A DNA stretch of 64,000 nt from Hyphomicrobium facile (GCF_900116175.1 NZ_FPCH01000003.1:62001-126000), one strand, 5' to 3'. Positions 41,771 through 52,136 are shown, counted from the first letter of the stretch. The notes: generated by a model from the letters alone, not told the origin. Numbers and translations are program-made.

Positions 41771-42563
41771 GCAATCACTGCCTGGACCCGGCGCATTGGT
41801 CGTCGTGCGTTCGCTCATTTATTTCGTCGTCTTTTACGTCGTCACGGCGCTTTATCTCGTGCTCGGCTCATGGCTGCTCATCGGGCCGCGGTCGTGGGCG
41901 ATGAAGGGGCTCGAGGTTCACGGGCGGACGTGCGTCTGGCTGCTCAGACTGATCTGCGGGACCAAGCTCGAGGTTCGCGGTCGCGAAAATTTGCCGAAGA
42001 CGGGATGTCTGGTCATCTCCAAGCATCAGTCGGCATGGGACACCTTCGGCCTCATTTCGCTGTTCCGCGATCCGGCGATCGTCCTCAAGGACGAGTTGAA
42101 ATGGATCCCCTTCTACGGTTGGTTCTGCGTCAAGTTCGAGCACATTCTCGTCAAGCGCGAGAAGGCTTCGGCAGCACTCAAATCAATGATCCGCGATGCC
42201 AAGCAACGCATCAGCATCAACCGCGAGGTCGTCATTTTTCCGGAAGGCACCCGAACAATACCGGGTGCGCCGCCCGATTATAAACCCGGCTACGTCGCCC
42301 TCTACGAAGCGCTCGGGGTCGTCACTGTGCCGCTGGCGCTCAACTCCGGACTGTTCTGGCCCCGCCGCAGCCTCTGGCGCTATCCAGGGACGATCGTCGT
42401 CGAGTTTCTTCCGGCGCTGCCCCCCGGACTGCCGCGCGCCGAATTTCGCTCGCGCATCGAATCCGCGATCGAAGCGGCGAGCACGCGGCTGATCGAGGAA
42501 GCTGCGAGAAGCCCATCGCCGCCGCCGCTCGCACTGGCCTACAGGCGCGCACACGCCGGCTGA
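41763..42563 (+). CDS. plsC: 1-acyl-sn-glycerol-3-phosphate acyltransferase
   Basis: A 266-residue membrane acyltransferase. An N-terminal span (RSLIYFVVFYVVTALYLVLG) precedes the catalytic HX4D motif KHQSAWD, the VKREKAS loop, substrate-binding FPEGTRTIPG and VPLALNSGLFWPRR. It adds the second acyl chain to lysophosphatidic acid on the cytoplasmic side of the membrane. The ATG at 41763 overlaps the end of the upstream DUF218 gene, showing coupling; ftsE-ftsX-ydcF-plsC is an order seen in related alphaproteobacteria. Confidence 0.93.
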   Translation: MAEQSLPGPGALVVVRSLIYFVVFYVVTALYLVLGSWLLIGPRSWAMKGLEVHGRTCVWLLRLICGTKLEVRGRENLPKTGCLVISKHQSAWDTFGLISLFRDPAIVLKDELKWIPFYGWFCVKFEHILVKREKASAALKSMIRDAKQRISINREVVIFPEGTRTIPGAPPDYKPGYVALYEALGVVTVPLALNSGLFWPRRSLWRYPGTIVVEFLPALPPGLPRAEFRSRIESAIEAASTRLIEEAARSPSPPPLALAYRRAHAG

Positions 42564-42729
42564 CGTTATCCACAGCCCCGCGACGCAAGCACGGCCCGCC
42601 GAAATAGCATGATGTGCGGATGCCGCAATGTGGGGGAAATCGTCGTTTCCGCATCGTTTGTCATGCACGGATGCCTCTTCGATATGGCACGGTCGAGCTC
42701 TCATCGTTTTCCATTCATGGAGACTTCCA

Positions 42730-43032
42730 ATGCGCACTGCCGCCCGAATGATGTGGGCCGTTATCGCCGTCGCAGGCGCTGCCATGACGGCTGCGCCGGC
42801 CGAAGCCAAAGACTGTTTCAAGAAAGCCGCCGAAGGCGTCGCCCTCACCGAGCAGCTCGCCCATTTCCAGGTCGATGCGGCCCTGCTGCAGGCGACCGAC
42901 TGGAGCATCTATTTCACCTGGGTCTCCGGCAACGGCACGCCCGGCTATTCGTTCGGCCCGCGCCGCTATAAGTGCAGCGCCGGAACGATCGGCTGGCAGT
43001 GCAAGGGCGAAGCGACACTCTGCAAGCTCTAA
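42730..43032 (+). CDS. small secreted cysteine-containing protein, unknown
   Basis: A 100-residue protein. ATG 42730 is preceded by GGAGACTT. A Sec signal (MMWAVIAVAGAAMTAAPAEA) leaves a mature part of about 75 residues with four cysteines, at DCFKKAAEG, YKCSAG, WQCKGEA and TLCKL, which could form two disulfides. The aromatic, glycine-rich middle (WSIYFTWVSGNGTPGYSFG) suggests a beta fold. A strong terminator follows. No family name is recognised. Confidence 0.72.
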   Translation: MRTAARMMWAVIAVAGAAMTAAPAEAKDCFKKAAEGVALTEQLAHFQVDAALLQATDWSIYFTWVSGNGTPGYSFGPRRYKCSAGTIGWQCKGEATLCKL

Positions 43033-43058
43033 GAGCGACGATTTCCGACTGATCTACG

Positions 43059-43097
43059 AAGCCGTCGGCCCCCATTGACCCGGGCTGGCGGCTTTTT
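43059..43097 (+). terminator. terminator of the small secreted-protein gene
   Basis: AAGCCGTCGGCCC (43059-43071) pairs, with wobbles, with GGGCTGGCGGCTT (43082 onward) and is followed by TTTTT. It lies 27 bases after the stop. An open frame of nrdJ reaches back into this hairpin, which argues that the true nrdJ start is further downstream. Confidence 0.8.
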
Positions 43098-43203
43098 GTT
43101 GGTGGAGCGCGGCTATCTCAAACCGTTTGACAGAGGAGGTTTGAGAACATATAGTGAACGCGGATTGAAAATGGGCCTTCAACACCCATATTCAGGGCAC
43201 CCG

Positions 43204-45618
43204 ATGAGCGCGATTTTTTCAGATCTTCCGGCCATTTCCGACGCCATCTGGCGGCGTAAATATCGTTTTGCCGGTTCGCCGACCGTCGCGGCAGACGAAA
43301 CGATCGAAGACACGTTCCAGCGGATCGCGGCAGCAGCGGCGTCGGTCGAGAAGCCGGCCGCCCAAGAGAAGTGGGCCAGCGCCTTTTACGATGCGATGTC
43401 GGACTTCGGCTTTCAGCCGGCCGGGCGCATCATTGCGGGTGCCGGCACCGACCGGAACGTCACGCTCTTCAACTGCTTCGTTCTGGGCCGGATCGGCGAC
43501 GACCTTTCGAGCATTTTCGACAACGTCAAAGACGCAGCGCTGACGATGCAGGCGGGCGGCGGTATCGGCCATGATTTCTCGACGCTTCGCCCGCAGGGCG
43601 CGCCGGTCAAAAGCATCGGAGCCGACGCATCGGGGCCTGTGAGCTTCATGGATGTCTGGGACGCGATGTGCCGGACGATCATGTCGGCCGGTCAACGCCG
43701 CGGGGCGATGATGGCGACGCTTCGATGCGACCATCCGGATATCGAAACGTTCATCGCGGCGAAGGCGGATGCGCAGCGGCTGCGGAATTTCAATCTCTCG
43801 GTTCTCGTGACCGACGCGTTCATGAACGCCGTGAAGCGCGGCGCATCATGGGACCTCGTTTTCGAAGGCAAGGTCTACAAGACGGTCGCCGCACGGGCAC
43901 TGTGGGACAAGATCATGCGCGCGACGTATGATTATGCGGAGCCCGGCGTCATCTTCATCGACCGGGTGAATGCCGCGAACAATCTCGAATATTGCGAAAC
44001 GATCTCGGCGACGAACCCGTGCGGGGAGCAGCCGCTTCCTCCTTATGGCGCCTGCCTTTTGGGATCGATCAATCTCGCGCGTCTTGTCGAACATCCGTTC
44101 ACGCCCAACGCAGACATCGACCGCGCGAAACTCGAAACTCGCGTCGCGACGGCTGTTCGCTTCCTCGACAATGTCATAGATATCTCGCGCTATCCGCTCG
44201 AAGCGCAGGCTGCGGAAGCCCTCGCCAAGCGCCGCATCGGCCTTGGCATCACGGGCCTTGCGGATGCGCTGATTTTTCTTGGGCTTCCTTACGGCAGCGC
44301 GGCGGCGCGGGAAAAGGCGGCCGAATGGATGGCCGCAATCCAGAACGCCGCCTATAGGGCGAGCGCGGCTCTTGCCGCCGAAAAAGGCGCGTTTCCGCTT
44401 TACGACGCGAAAGAGTTTCAATCACGTCCAAACGTGTTGCGGCTCGAGACGCATGTGCGCGAGGCGATCGCGGCGAGCGGCATTCGCAACGGCTGCATTA
44501 CGTCGATCGCTCCGACAGGCACGATCTCCCTTCTCGCGGGCAACGTGTCGAGCGGCATCGAACCGGTGTTCGATTTCGTCTACCAGCGCCGCGTGCTCGG
44601 CGACGGACAGACGGCCACCGAAGAAACCGTCGAGGATTACGCTCACCGGACATTTCGCGCCGCATCGGGAGACGATGCGACGCTGCCCGAAGCATTCGTC
44701 ACCGCCGATACACTATCGCCTGCCGAGCACATCGCGATGCAAGCGGCGCTGCAGCCCTATGTCGACAGCGCCATTTCGAAAACGATCAATTGCCCTGAGG
44801 ATATTTCCTTCGAGCAGTTCGAACATATCTATGCCGAGGCTTTCGATCTCGGCCTCAAAGGGTGCACGACCTACCGGCCGAACGCGATCACGGGAGCAGT
44901 TCTCTCGCGCGCCGCGCCTCTTCGCACAGACGAGGAGCCGCTCGATGAAATTTCGGCTCCCGCCGTTTCCGCTCAGCGCACGCCGGCGGTGAGAGCCGTC
45001 GAAGATCCGGCAAAGGCGGGCGACGTCGTTTACATGACGAAGCCGCTCGAGCGCGATGCGGCGCTCGAAGGCGTAACGTACAAAATCAAATGGCCGGCGA
45101 GCGCGCACGCGCTTTACGTGACGATCAACGACATCGTTCGCGACGGCCGGCGGCGGCCCTTCGAGATCTTCATCAACACGAAGAACCTCGAACATTATGC
45201 CTGGACGGTCGCACTGACGCGGATGATCAGCGCCGTTTTCCGCCGCGGCGGCGACGTCACGTTCGTTGCCGAAGAGTTAAAGGCCGTCTTCGATCCCGAG
45301 GGCGGCCGGTGGATGGGCGGGCGTTATGTTCCGAGCTTGTTGGCTGCCATCGGGGACGTCATCGAGCAGCATATGATCCACATCGGGTTTCTCGTGCGTG
45401 ACGACGCTCTCCCGGAGATCACTCCGAAACGCCAGCCGATCGCGGCCGTTCAGCGAATTGGTGCGGATGGCGATACGGAGCCACGGCAGAACGACGCCCA
45501 GGCCCACGGCGTTCCCATGGCCTCGGCGCGCATTTGTCCGAAATGCGGAGAGCGGGCGCTGAGGCATATCGAAGGTTGCTGGACCTGCGCGAATTGCGAT
45601 TATTCGCGTTGCGGATAA
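43204..45618 (+). CDS. nrdJ: adenosylcobalamin-dependent ribonucleotide reductase (class II)
   Basis: About 804 residues from ATG 43204 (MSAIFSDLPAISDAIWRRKY). The barrel has the first redox Cys in FNCFVLG, the NPCGEQPLPPYGACLLGSINL active-site loop with the thiyl radical Cys, IAPTGTISLLAGN and CTTYRPNAITG. A C-terminal region ends in a zinc-ribbon-like CPKCGERALRHIEGCWTCANC. It makes deoxyribonucleotides using vitamin B12 with no oxygen requirement. The frame is open back to 43075, but that part covers a terminator. No NrdR box or cobalamin riboswitch was seen in the 106-base leader. Confidence 0.93.
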   Translation: MSAIFSDLPAISDAIWRRKYRFAGSPTVAADETIEDTFQRIAAAAASVEKPAAQEKWASAFYDAMSDFGFQPAGRIIAGAGTDRNVTLFNCFVLGRIGDDLSSIFDNVKDAALTMQAGGGIGHDFSTLRPQGAPVKSIGADASGPVSFMDVWDAMCRTIMSAGQRRGAMMATLRCDHPDIETFIAAKADAQRLRNFNLSVLVTDAFMNAVKRGASWDLVFEGKVYKTVAARALWDKIMRATYDYAEPGVIFIDRVNAANNLEYCETISATNPCGEQPLPPYGACLLGSINLARLVEHPFTPNADIDRAKLETRVATAVRFLDNVIDISRYPLEAQAAEALAKRRIGLGITGLADALIFLGLPYGSAAAREKAAEWMAAIQNAAYRASAALAAEKGAFPLYDAKEFQSRPNVLRLETHVREAIAASGIRNGCITSIAPTGTISLLAGNVSSGIEPVFDFVYQRRVLGDGQTATEETVEDYAHRTFRAASGDDATLPEAFVTADTLSPAEHIAMQAALQPYVDSAISKTINCPEDISFEQFEHIYAEAFDLGLKGCTTYRPNAITGAVLSRAAPLRTDEEPLDEISAPAVSAQRTPAVRAVEDPAKAGDVVYMTKPLERDAALEGVTYKIKWPASAHALYVTINDIVRDGRRRPFEIFINTKNLEHYAWTVALTRMISAVFRRGGDVTFVAEELKAVFDPEGGRWMGGRYVPSLLAAIGDVIEQHMIHIGFLVRDDALPEITPKRQPIAAVQRIGADGDTEPRQNDAQAHGVPMASARICPKCGERALRHIEGCWTCANCDYSRCG

Positions 45619-45909
45619 GCCCCGGCGATTAACACTACCATCGGGCCGGTTATCGCGACTCGCGGCGTTACCCGCGGCTTTCCGGGCCTCGAATACTAAC
45701 GCGCGTTGACGTTTGCGGCGATTTTGCCCGTGGGCTCGCGCCGAGTGTTTTCAATCCAAGCCGTTCTCAACACTTCGTTGACCATCGAGGCGCGGATGAG
45801 GCAATCGCGTCAAATTTTCGAACCAAAGTTCACCATTCCTCACAGTCCGGCGGGTATCACGGTTTCAAAGAAAAATTCGGTGTGTGTTTGCCGATAAGGG
45901 GTGTGCGTT

Positions 45910-46332
45910 ATGAGTGCCGAGATTATCCAGCTTTCCGCGTTCCGGGCTCGCCAGCAGACGGTCGAAGCCGCGCCGCAGGCAAGCGTCGGAACGATGGTTC
46001 CAGAAGCGCCGCCGAGATTTCATTTCTGGACCGGAGCTTCGGGCAAGCGCTACGTGCACACGGTCTACAGCCTCTTCGACTGCCCGACACTGGAAGACGC
46101 CAATTACATCCTGGTTCGCCGCACCGACCGTTCACGGCGCACGGTGCTTGCCATCGGCCGGCTCTCCAACCGCTGCCCGACGCAGAACCTTGCAGAGATC
46201 CGCCAGCACTCGGCAGTGCTCGGCGCCGATGAAGTTCACGTGCATTTGCTCGCGTCGTCATCGCAGGAAGCGGAAGCCGTCGAAGCGGATCTCATCACCG
46301 CGCAGTTTCTGATGGAACCGCACTCGGCTTAA
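45910..46332 (+). CDS. conserved hypothetical protein, about 140 residues
   Basis: The ATG at 45910 lies 6 bases after AAGGGGTG. The product is soluble: a disordered Gln/Ala/Pro-rich N-terminus (about 40 residues) followed by a compact alpha/beta part with FHFWTGASGKRYVHTVYSLFD, YILVRRTDRSRRTVLAIGRL and LGADEVHVHLLA. Related proteins of this type occur widely in Hyphomicrobiales as hypothetical. It is convergent with tyrA with a 21-base gap. No function can be inferred. Confidence 0.72.
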   Translation: MSAEIIQLSAFRARQQTVEAAPQASVGTMVPEAPPRFHFWTGASGKRYVHTVYSLFDCPTLEDANYILVRRTDRSRRTVLAIGRLSNRCPTQNLAEIRQHSAVLGADEVHVHLLASSSQEAEAVEADLITAQFLMEPHSA

Positions 46333-46353
46333 TGGCGCGCGTACGGCGCGAGG

Positions 46354-47334
46354 TTACTTCGAGCCGTCTTTTGCGCGTGCCGGGCTCCGGCCGAAATCGG
46401 GCTGCGCCGTATCCTGGCCGGCCTGGATGATGCCGCGGCGGATCGCGCGTGCTTCCGTGAAGAGACGCTCCAGCGTCGCGCCGTCACCAAAGCGGATGGC
46501 GCGTTGAAGTGTGATGAGGTCTTCCGAGAAGCGGCCGAGCATCTCGAGAACGGCGTCCTTGTTGTTCAGAAAAACGTCGCGCCACATCACCGGATCGGAT
46601 GCCGCGATGCGCGTGAAATCGCGGAAGCCGCCAGCTGAAAACTTGATGACTTCGCTATCGGTCACGCGCTCGAGATGCTCTGCGGTGTTGACGATGTTGT
46701 AGGCGATCAAGTGCGGGACGTGGCTCGTGATCGCGAGCACCATGTCGTGATGCTCGGGCGACATGATCTCGACGTTGGAGCCGAGCTTCCGCCAGAAGTC
46801 TTCGAGTTTCGCAACGGCCGCAGGGTCCGCATCTGCACCCGGCGTAAGGATGCACCAGCGTCCGTCGAAGAGTTCTGCGAAGCCTGCGTCGGGGCCGGAT
46901 TGCTCGGTTCCCGCGATCGGATGCCCGGCAATGAAGTGAACGCCCTCGGGCATATGCGGTGCGATGTCTTGGACGGGCGCAGCCTTTACCGAGCCGACGT
47001 CCGAGACGATGGCGCCCTGCTCAAGATGCGGTCCGATGGCCTCGGCGATTTTTTTGTACGCACCGACGGGCGTGCAGAGGATGACGAGATCGGCGCCTTT
47101 CACGGCTTCTGGCGGATCGGCGTAGGCCTTTCTCACGAGGCCGAGTTCTTCGGCCCGACGCCTCGTCTCTGGCGCTACCGCGCAACCGACGATGTCACCC
47201 GCGATCCCTGCCCGTCTCACGGCATGGCTGATGGAGGAGCCGATAAGGCCTATGCCGATGAGGGACAGGCGCTTGAACATCGGTTTTGTCGCGCTTTCGG
47301 GTGCGCTTTCAGTTGCGGTTTCGGTTTGGGCCAT
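46354..47334 (-). CDS. tyrA: prephenate/arogenate dehydrogenase
   Basis: A 326-residue NAD(P)-dependent enzyme with Rossmann motif IGIGLIGSSISHAVRRAG, VSDVGSVK, the substrate-binding FIAGHPIAGTEQSG and catalytic His in AITSHVPHLIAY, plus the helical dimerisation domain (GGFRDFTRIAASDPVMWRDVF). It catalyses oxidative decarboxylation of prephenate (or arogenate) toward tyrosine. The ATG overlaps the hisC stop (TGATG), so the two are translated together; a hisC-type aminotransferase with tyrA is a common alphaproteobacterial tyrosine pair. The first 18 residues are Thr/Ala/Glu-rich and probably disordered. Confidence 0.94.
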   Translation of the reverse strand: MAQTETATESAPESATKPMFKRLSLIGIGLIGSSISHAVRRAGIAGDIVGCAVAPETRRRAEELGLVRKAYADPPEAVKGADLVILCTPVGAYKKIAEAIGPHLEQGAIVSDVGSVKAAPVQDIAPHMPEGVHFIAGHPIAGTEQSGPDAGFAELFDGRWCILTPGADADPAAVAKLEDFWRKLGSNVEIMSPEHHDMVLAITSHVPHLIAYNIVNTAEHLERVTDSEVIKFSAGGFRDFTRIAASDPVMWRDVFLNNKDAVLEMLGRFSEDLITLQRAIRFGDGATLERLFTEARAIRRGIIQAGQDTAQPDFGRSPARAKDGSK

Positions 47335-48437
47335 CAGGCCGCGCCCTTCAAGTAGCGAGCGAGCGCATCGATGACTCGCTTGTTGTCGCTTTCAGATCCG
47401 ATCGTCATGCGCAGCGCGTTCGGAAATCCATAAGCGCCGACCTTGCGCAGAATGATGCCCTGCGATTTCAAGAACTCATCCGCTTCCGACGCCGTCTTGC
47501 CTTTGACGCCGTCGAAGTGAAAGAGCACGAAGTTCGCAACGCTCGGCGTCACTACGAGACCGAGCTTTTTCAGCTCGCTTTCGACCCACGGCAGCCATTT
47601 GTCGTTGTGAAGCTTGGCGCGCTCCAGGTGCGCGATATCCTCGATCGCAGCGGCACCGCTGGCGATTGCGGGCGCCGACAGATTGAAGGGTCCGCGAATA
47701 CGATTGAGCACGTCGGCGATCTCCGGCGGGCAGTAGGCCCAACCGATGCGCAGAGCGGCAAGTCCGTAAATTTTCGAGAACGTTCGCGTCATGACCGTGT
47801 TCGAGGTCGTGGCGACGAGTTCGAGCCCGGCTTCGTAATCGTTCTTGCTTACGTATTCCGAATACGCGGCATCGAGCACGAGCAGGATATCGCCCCGCAG
47901 ACCGGCGCGCAGGCGGCGCACTTCCTCGATCGAGATGTATGTGCCCGTCGGGTTATTCGGGTTGGCGATAAAAACCACGCGGGTTCGCGGCGTCACGGCT
48001 GCGAGGATCGCATCGACATCGGTTTTGAGGCCGCGCTCCGGCGCGACGACCGGCGTCGCGCCATTCGTCAGGATCGCGATGCGGTAAACGAGGAAACCAT
48101 GGGCGGTGTAGATCGCCTCGTCTCCGGGGCCCAGGTAGCCGCGGGCCAAGAGGCCCAGCAGTTCGTCGGAGCCCGATCCGCAGACGATGCGGCGCGCATC
48201 GAGCCCGTAACGGCGCGCGATGGCTTCGCGAAGCTGTGTCGCCTGGCCGTCGGGGTAGCGCTCAAGTTCGCCCGCTGCCGCCTTGAATGCCGCGATTGCC
48301 GCAGGGCTCGGTCCGAGCGGGGTCTCGTTCGACGATAGCTTAACAGGGGGCAAGCCGCCGCCGGCCTTGCTTTCGCCGGGCACATAGGCCGCAATGTCCA
48401 GGATGCCAGGACGTGGAATTGGTGCGGTAACCACCAT
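47334..48437 (-). CDS. hisC: histidinol-phosphate / aromatic aminotransferase (HisC type)
   Basis: About 367 residues from ATG 48437. A fold-type I PLP enzyme with [41 protein letters not shown] and the Schiff-base Lys in [15 protein letters not shown]. HisC makes histidinol phosphate; copies next to tyrA often also transaminate prephenate or phenylalanine/tyrosine, so the role here may be aromatic biosynthesis. The upstream extension of 21 residues has no family match. It diverges from metX; 152 bases separate the starts and must hold both promoters. Confidence 0.93.
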   Translation of the reverse strand: MVVTAPIPRPGILDIAAYVPGESKAGGGLPPVKLSSNETPLGPSPAAIAAFKAAAGELERYPDGQATQLREAIARRYGLDARRIVCGSGSDELLGLLARGYLGPGDEAIYTAHGFLVYRIAILTNGATPVVAPERGLKTDVDAILAAVTPRTRVVFIANPNNPTGTYISIEEVRRLRAGLRGDILLVLDAAYSEYVSKNDYEAGLELVATTSNTVMTRTFSKIYGLAALRIGWAYCPPEIADVLNRIRGPFNLSAPAIASGAAAIEDIAHLERAKLHNDKWLPWVESELKKLGLVVTPSVANFVLFHFDGVKGKTASEADEFLKSQGIILRKVGAYGFPNALRMTIGSESDNKRVIDALARYLKGAA

Positions 48438-48589
48438 ATATTGTCTCGAATTCTTGAACGGTATTGACGATTTCGCGCGCATTGATAGGGGCAACATCAC
48501 TTGAAATCAAAGTTTAAAGTTGACTTTGTCTGCGGCAAGCCTAGCAAGCCCGCCCTACCGCTTAGCCCTTGGGATATCGAACAAATACG

Positions 48590-49792
48590 ATGACTGGCGC
48601 ATCGCCCAATCTTGTTGCCTCGGTTTCACGGCGGCACCCCGAGGTGGATACGCCGTCGAGCCCGGTCGTGCATTTCGATACCGGCGCGCCGCTGCACCTT
48701 GCCTGCCAGCAGGATCTCGCTCCCTTTTCCATAGCTTACGAGACCTATGGCGAACTCAACGCGGCGAAGTCCAACGCCATCCTGATCTGTCATGCGCTGA
48801 CCGCCGATCAGTACGTCGCGAGCCGTCACCCCATCACCGGCAAACCGGGGTGGTGGGATAACATGGTCGGGCCGGGCAAACCGATCGACACGAACCGCTT
48901 CTTCGTCATCTGCTCGAACGTCGTCGGCGGCTGCATGGGATCGACGGGTCCGGCCTCGATCGATCCGAAGACCGGCGCACCCTACGGCCTTACCTTTCCG
49001 GTCATCACCGTTGGCGACATGGTCGAAGCGCAGGCGCGCCTCATCGATTATCTCGGCATCGATCAACTGTTCGCAGTGATCGGCGGCTCGATGGGCGGCA
49101 TGCAGGTTCTCGAGTGGGCGTCGCGCTACAAGGATCGCGTGTTCGCGGCCGTGCCGATCGCGACGGCTGCCTGGCATTCTTCGCAGAACATCGCGTTTCA
49201 CGAGGTCGGCCGGCAAGCCGTCATGGCCGATCCCGAATGGTCGGGCGGCAATTATTATGCTGCCGGAACGGTGCCGAAGAACGGCCTCGCCGTCGCGCGC
49301 ATGGCGGCCCACATCACGTACCTTTCGGAAGAAGCCCTGCACCGGAAATTCGGCCGCAACTTGCAGGACCGGTCGTCGCTGTCGTTCTCGTTCAACGCCG
49401 AATTCCAGGTCGAGAGCTATCTGCGGCATCAGGGGTCGACGTTCGTCGATCGCTTCGATGCCAACAGCTATCTCTACATCACGCGTGCTCTCGATTATTT
49501 CGACATGCGCGAAAGCGCCGGCGGTGTGCTCGCGAATGCCTTTCGTGGCACGAAGACGCGCTTCTGCGTGGTGTCGTTTACCTCCGACTGGCTTTATCCG
49601 ACGCGCGAGAGCCGCGAAATCGTCCAGGCGCTCAACGCGGTTGCCGCCAACGTTTCGTTCGTCGATATCGAGAGCGACAAGGGCCACGATGCGTTTCTGC
49701 TTGAAGAACCGACGTTTTTCGCGACGGTCCGGGGCTTTCTCAATGCCGCCGCGATGAAGCGCGGGCTCGGCTCACCGGAGGCGCGAAAATGA
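48590..49792 (+). CDS. metX: homoserine O-acetyltransferase
   Basis: About 400 residues. An alpha/beta hydrolase: substrate loop [15 protein letters not shown], nucleophile Ser in [13 protein letters not shown], catalytic Asp in FTSDWLYP and His in [10 protein letters not shown]. It acetylates homoserine for methionine synthesis through direct sulfhydrylation. The ATG at 48590 is preferred; a TTG at 48569 is possible. It overlaps metW by four bases (ATGA). No SAM-II riboswitch was recognised in the leader. Confidence 0.95.
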   Translation: MTGASPNLVASVSRRHPEVDTPSSPVVHFDTGAPLHLACQQDLAPFSIAYETYGELNAAKSNAILICHALTADQYVASRHPITGKPGWWDNMVGPGKPIDTNRFFVICSNVVGGCMGSTGPASIDPKTGAPYGLTFPVITVGDMVEAQARLIDYLGIDQLFAVIGGSMGGMQVLEWASRYKDRVFAAVPIATAAWHSSQNIAFHEVGRQAVMADPEWSGGNYYAAGTVPKNGLAVARMAAHITYLSEEALHRKFGRNLQDRSSLSFSFNAEFQVESYLRHQGSTFVDRFDANSYLYITRALDYFDMRESAGGVLANAFRGTKTRFCVVSFTSDWLYPTRESREIVQALNAVAANVSFVDIESDKGHDAFLLEEPTFFATVRGFLNAAAMKRGLGSPEARK

Positions 49793-50454
49793 ACGCTCCC
49801 GATATCGGAAAAATCGCCGGGCAACCGAGAGCCCCGCGTGTCGACCATTTGCTCATCGCCGAAATGGTGGAAGCGGGCTCGCGGGTTCTAGACGTTGGAT
49901 GTGGCGACGGGGAGCTTTTGCAGCTTCTGTCCGAGCGCAAGGGCGTCGACGGGCGCGGGGTAGAACTACAGCGTGAGAAGGTCAACGCTTGCGTGGCGCG
50001 CGGCCTTTCCGTCATCCAGGGCGACGCCGACCGCGACCTCGACAATTACCCCGACCAGGCTTTCGACTACGCCATTCTATCGCTGACGATCCAGGCGACG
50101 CGGCAGCCTAAAACCGTGCTCGAGAATTTGCTCAGGATCGGACGTCGCGCCATCGTTTCGTTCCCGAACTTCGGCCACTGGCAGGTGCGCACGAAGCTGC
50201 TTTTCTCAGGCCGGATGCCGATCAACGATAATCTGCCGGATGAGTGGTATCTGACGCCCAACGCGCATTTGTGCACGATCCGGGATTTCGCCGACTTGTG
50301 CGAGCTCGTTCATGCGGACGTCGAGCAAGCCGTCGCGTTCAACGCCTACGGCGCGCGTCTGCCGATCAAATGGTCGTTATCGATGCAGAACATGTTCGGG
50401 GAAAAAGCCGTGTTTCTCCTCCGCGGCCCCAAGCGGCCCGCAGCCGGCCGCTAG
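49789..50454 (+). CDS. metW: methionine biosynthesis protein MetW
   Basis: A 221-residue class I methyltransferase-fold protein: [51 protein letters not shown] and ISFPNFGHW-like [12 protein letters not shown], all MetW-typical. MetW is needed with MetX for homoserine acetylation in alphaproteobacteria and binds MetX; its methyltransferase activity is not shown. The ATG overlaps the metX stop (ATGA). It is convergent with the next methyltransferase, with 4-base overlap. Confidence 0.95.
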   Translation: MNAPDIGKIAGQPRAPRVDHLLIAEMVEAGSRVLDVGCGDGELLQLLSERKGVDGRGVELQREKVNACVARGLSVIQGDADRDLDNYPDQAFDYAILSLTIQATRQPKTVLENLLRIGRRAIVSFPNFGHWQVRTKLLFSGRMPINDNLPDEWYLTPNAHLCTIRDFADLCELVHADVEQAVAFNAYGARLPIKWSLSMQNMFGEKAVFLLRGPKRPAAGR

Positions 50455-51191
50455 AAGCGGCGGACCCCGGACGTGCTTCGTGTATCGGCCGGCTTCAGGA
50501 TTGCGGGTTGAGCGACGCGCTTGCCGCTGCCGACCGGCGCCATCACTTCTTTCTTTGCCTCGACCAGTATGACGCCGGCGACGCCGATCGACATGCTCGA
50601 TCCGAAACGTTCGATGGGCGTCGCGATGCGCAGAAGCAGGCGCTGGTTGACCGGGGGAAAGTAGAGCGCTTCACCCCAGTCGACAGGCGTGAAGAGCGCG
50701 TCGATGAGCTGCGTTTCGAGCTGCCCGCGGCTGAAGGGCAGTCCGTGACCGAATGGCGTCCGGTCCATGCGCGACCAGAGTCCCCGGCGATTTGGCACGA
50801 CGAACAGCGCCCGGCCTTCAGGTTTCAGGACGCGCCATACCTCCCGGAGCAATGGCCCCGGGCGCTCCGCCTGCTCGAGGCAGTGGACGACCAGAAGTCG
50901 ATCAACCGAGTTGTCAGGCAGGGGCCACTGGTTTTCCGTGACGAGGACCGAGTGGCAATGCCCTGAGTGCGGCCATACGATCGCGCCTTGGCGTGCGGGC
51001 ATCAGGCACGCGAGGCGCTGAGCTTCGGTGCGGAACGTGCCGAGGAACGGTGTCGCGAACCCGGCGCCTGCCACCGTCAGCCCGCTAACCCGGCTCCAGC
51101 GCGCGCGGATGGCGGTCGTGAGCTGCCGCCGAACGACCCGGCCGAGCGGGGTTCTGTAGAAATCTCTCAATGTCTTTGCGTCGAGAGGCAT
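50451..51191 (-). CDS. class I SAM-dependent methyltransferase
   Basis: A 246-residue protein whose central part matches Methyltransf_11: LLVVHCLEQAERPGPLLREVWRVLKPEGRALFVVPNRRGLWSR. The N-terminus lacks a clear glycine-rich SAM loop (VAGAGFATPFLGTF is a degenerate form), as in a group of alphaproteobacterial proteins encoded next to gloB. The divergent start is 155 bases from gloB, which supports that group. Substrate unknown. Confidence 0.85.
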   Translation of the reverse strand: MPLDAKTLRDFYRTPLGRVVRRQLTTAIRARWSRVSGLTVAGAGFATPFLGTFRTEAQRLACLMPARQGAIVWPHSGHCHSVLVTENQWPLPDNSVDRLLVVHCLEQAERPGPLLREVWRVLKPEGRALFVVPNRRGLWSRMDRTPFGHGLPFSRGQLETQLIDALFTPVDWGEALYFPPVNQRLLLRIATPIERFGSSMSIGVAGVILVEAKKEVMAPVGSGKRVAQPAILKPADTRSTSGVRRF

Positions 51192-51345
51192 CGTTTGCGC
51201 TTACCAGTCGTGATAAAATCGGTACCGGCATTGTCTCTAAACGATCCGGACCGCCAGAGACAGCCTCGGCTGGCGGTAACCCTCTTATCGCTGCGTCGTT
51301 TCGTTGCGTTTGACACGGCAGACGCGGCCAACCAAAGTCCCGGCC

Positions 51346-52116
51346 ATGGGAGCTCTCGATATCGTTCTTCTGCCGTGCCTGGCAGATAATTACAGCGTTC
51401 TTCTGCACGAGCCGGAAACCGGCGAAACGGCAGTCATCGACGCGCCGTCCGCTTCTGCGATCAAGGCGGCGCTGGCCGAACGCGGCTGGCGGTTGAACCA
51501 TCTCTTCATCACGCATCACCACACCGATCACACGGGCGGCATCAATGAGCTCAAGGCGCACTACGGCGCGAGCGTGACGGGTCCGGAAGCGGAGGCCGAC
51601 CGCATTCCGGGATTGACGCGTGTGGTCAAGGCCGGGAGCCAGCTCGAATTTGCGGGCCACCCGATCGAGGTTCTCGAAACGCCCGGGCATACGCTCGGGC
51701 ACATCACGTATTACTTCCCGGACGATGGCGTGGCCTTCACGGGAGACACGCTGTTTTCGCTCGGTTGCGGAAAAGTTTTCGAAGGTGACCCGCAGATGAT
51801 GTGGGAGTCCGTTTCGAAGATCGCGGCTTTGCCGGGCGATACGAAAATTTATTGCGGTCATGAGTACACGCTGAACAACGCCCGTTTTGCGGTGTCCGTT
51901 GAGCCGGAGAACGATGCCCTGAAGAAGCGGGTGGCCGAGGTCGAAGGCTTGCGCGCGGCAGGACGGCCGACGCTGCCGACCACGCTTGACGTCGAACGCG
52001 CGACGAACCCGTTTCTCCGGCCGCAGTCCCGCGCGATCCAGGCGCGCCTCGGGATGCTTGGCGCACCGGACTGGGAAGTGTTCGCGCGCCTCCGTCAATT
52101 GAAGAACAAGGCCTGA
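51346..52116 (+). CDS. gloB: hydroxyacylglutathione hydrolase (glyoxalase II)
   Basis: About 256 residues from ATG 51346. The metallo-beta-lactamase metal motif is ITHHHTDHTGG, with further ligands in ETPGHTLGHITYY, FTGDTLFSLGCGKVFEG and YCGHEYTLNNARF. The C-terminal helical domain (RVAEVEGLRAAGRPTLPTTL, NPFLRPQS) binds glutathione. It completes methylglyoxal detoxification by hydrolysing S-lactoylglutathione. It is followed 20 bases later by the DUF985 gene, probably on one transcript. Confidence 0.95.
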   Translation: MGALDIVLLPCLADNYSVLLHEPETGETAVIDAPSASAIKAALAERGWRLNHLFITHHHTDHTGGINELKAHYGASVTGPEAEADRIPGLTRVVKAGSQLEFAGHPIEVLETPGHTLGHITYYFPDDGVAFTGDTLFSLGCGKVFEGDPQMMWESVSKIAALPGDTKIYCGHEYTLNNARFAVSVEPENDALKKRVAEVEGLRAAGRPTLPTTLDVERATNPFLRPQSRAIQARLGMLGAPDWEVFARLRQLKNKA

Positions 52117-52136
52117 TCACCGGCGGAGGGTCCACG

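Noticed and set aside
43098-43203. Possible cobalamin riboswitch before the B12-dependent nrdJ
   Set aside because: The leader is about 106 bases, too short, and shows no B12-box-like sequence.
45706-45897. 63-codon frame before the conserved hypothetical gene
   Set aside because: No ribosome site or protein-like pattern; region better read as promoter DNA.
48438-48589. Possible SAM-II riboswitch before metX
   Set aside because: SAM-II elements are frequent before metX/metA in this group, but I could not find the conserved pseudoknot sequence; only a short CAAAGT...ACTTTG repeat is present.
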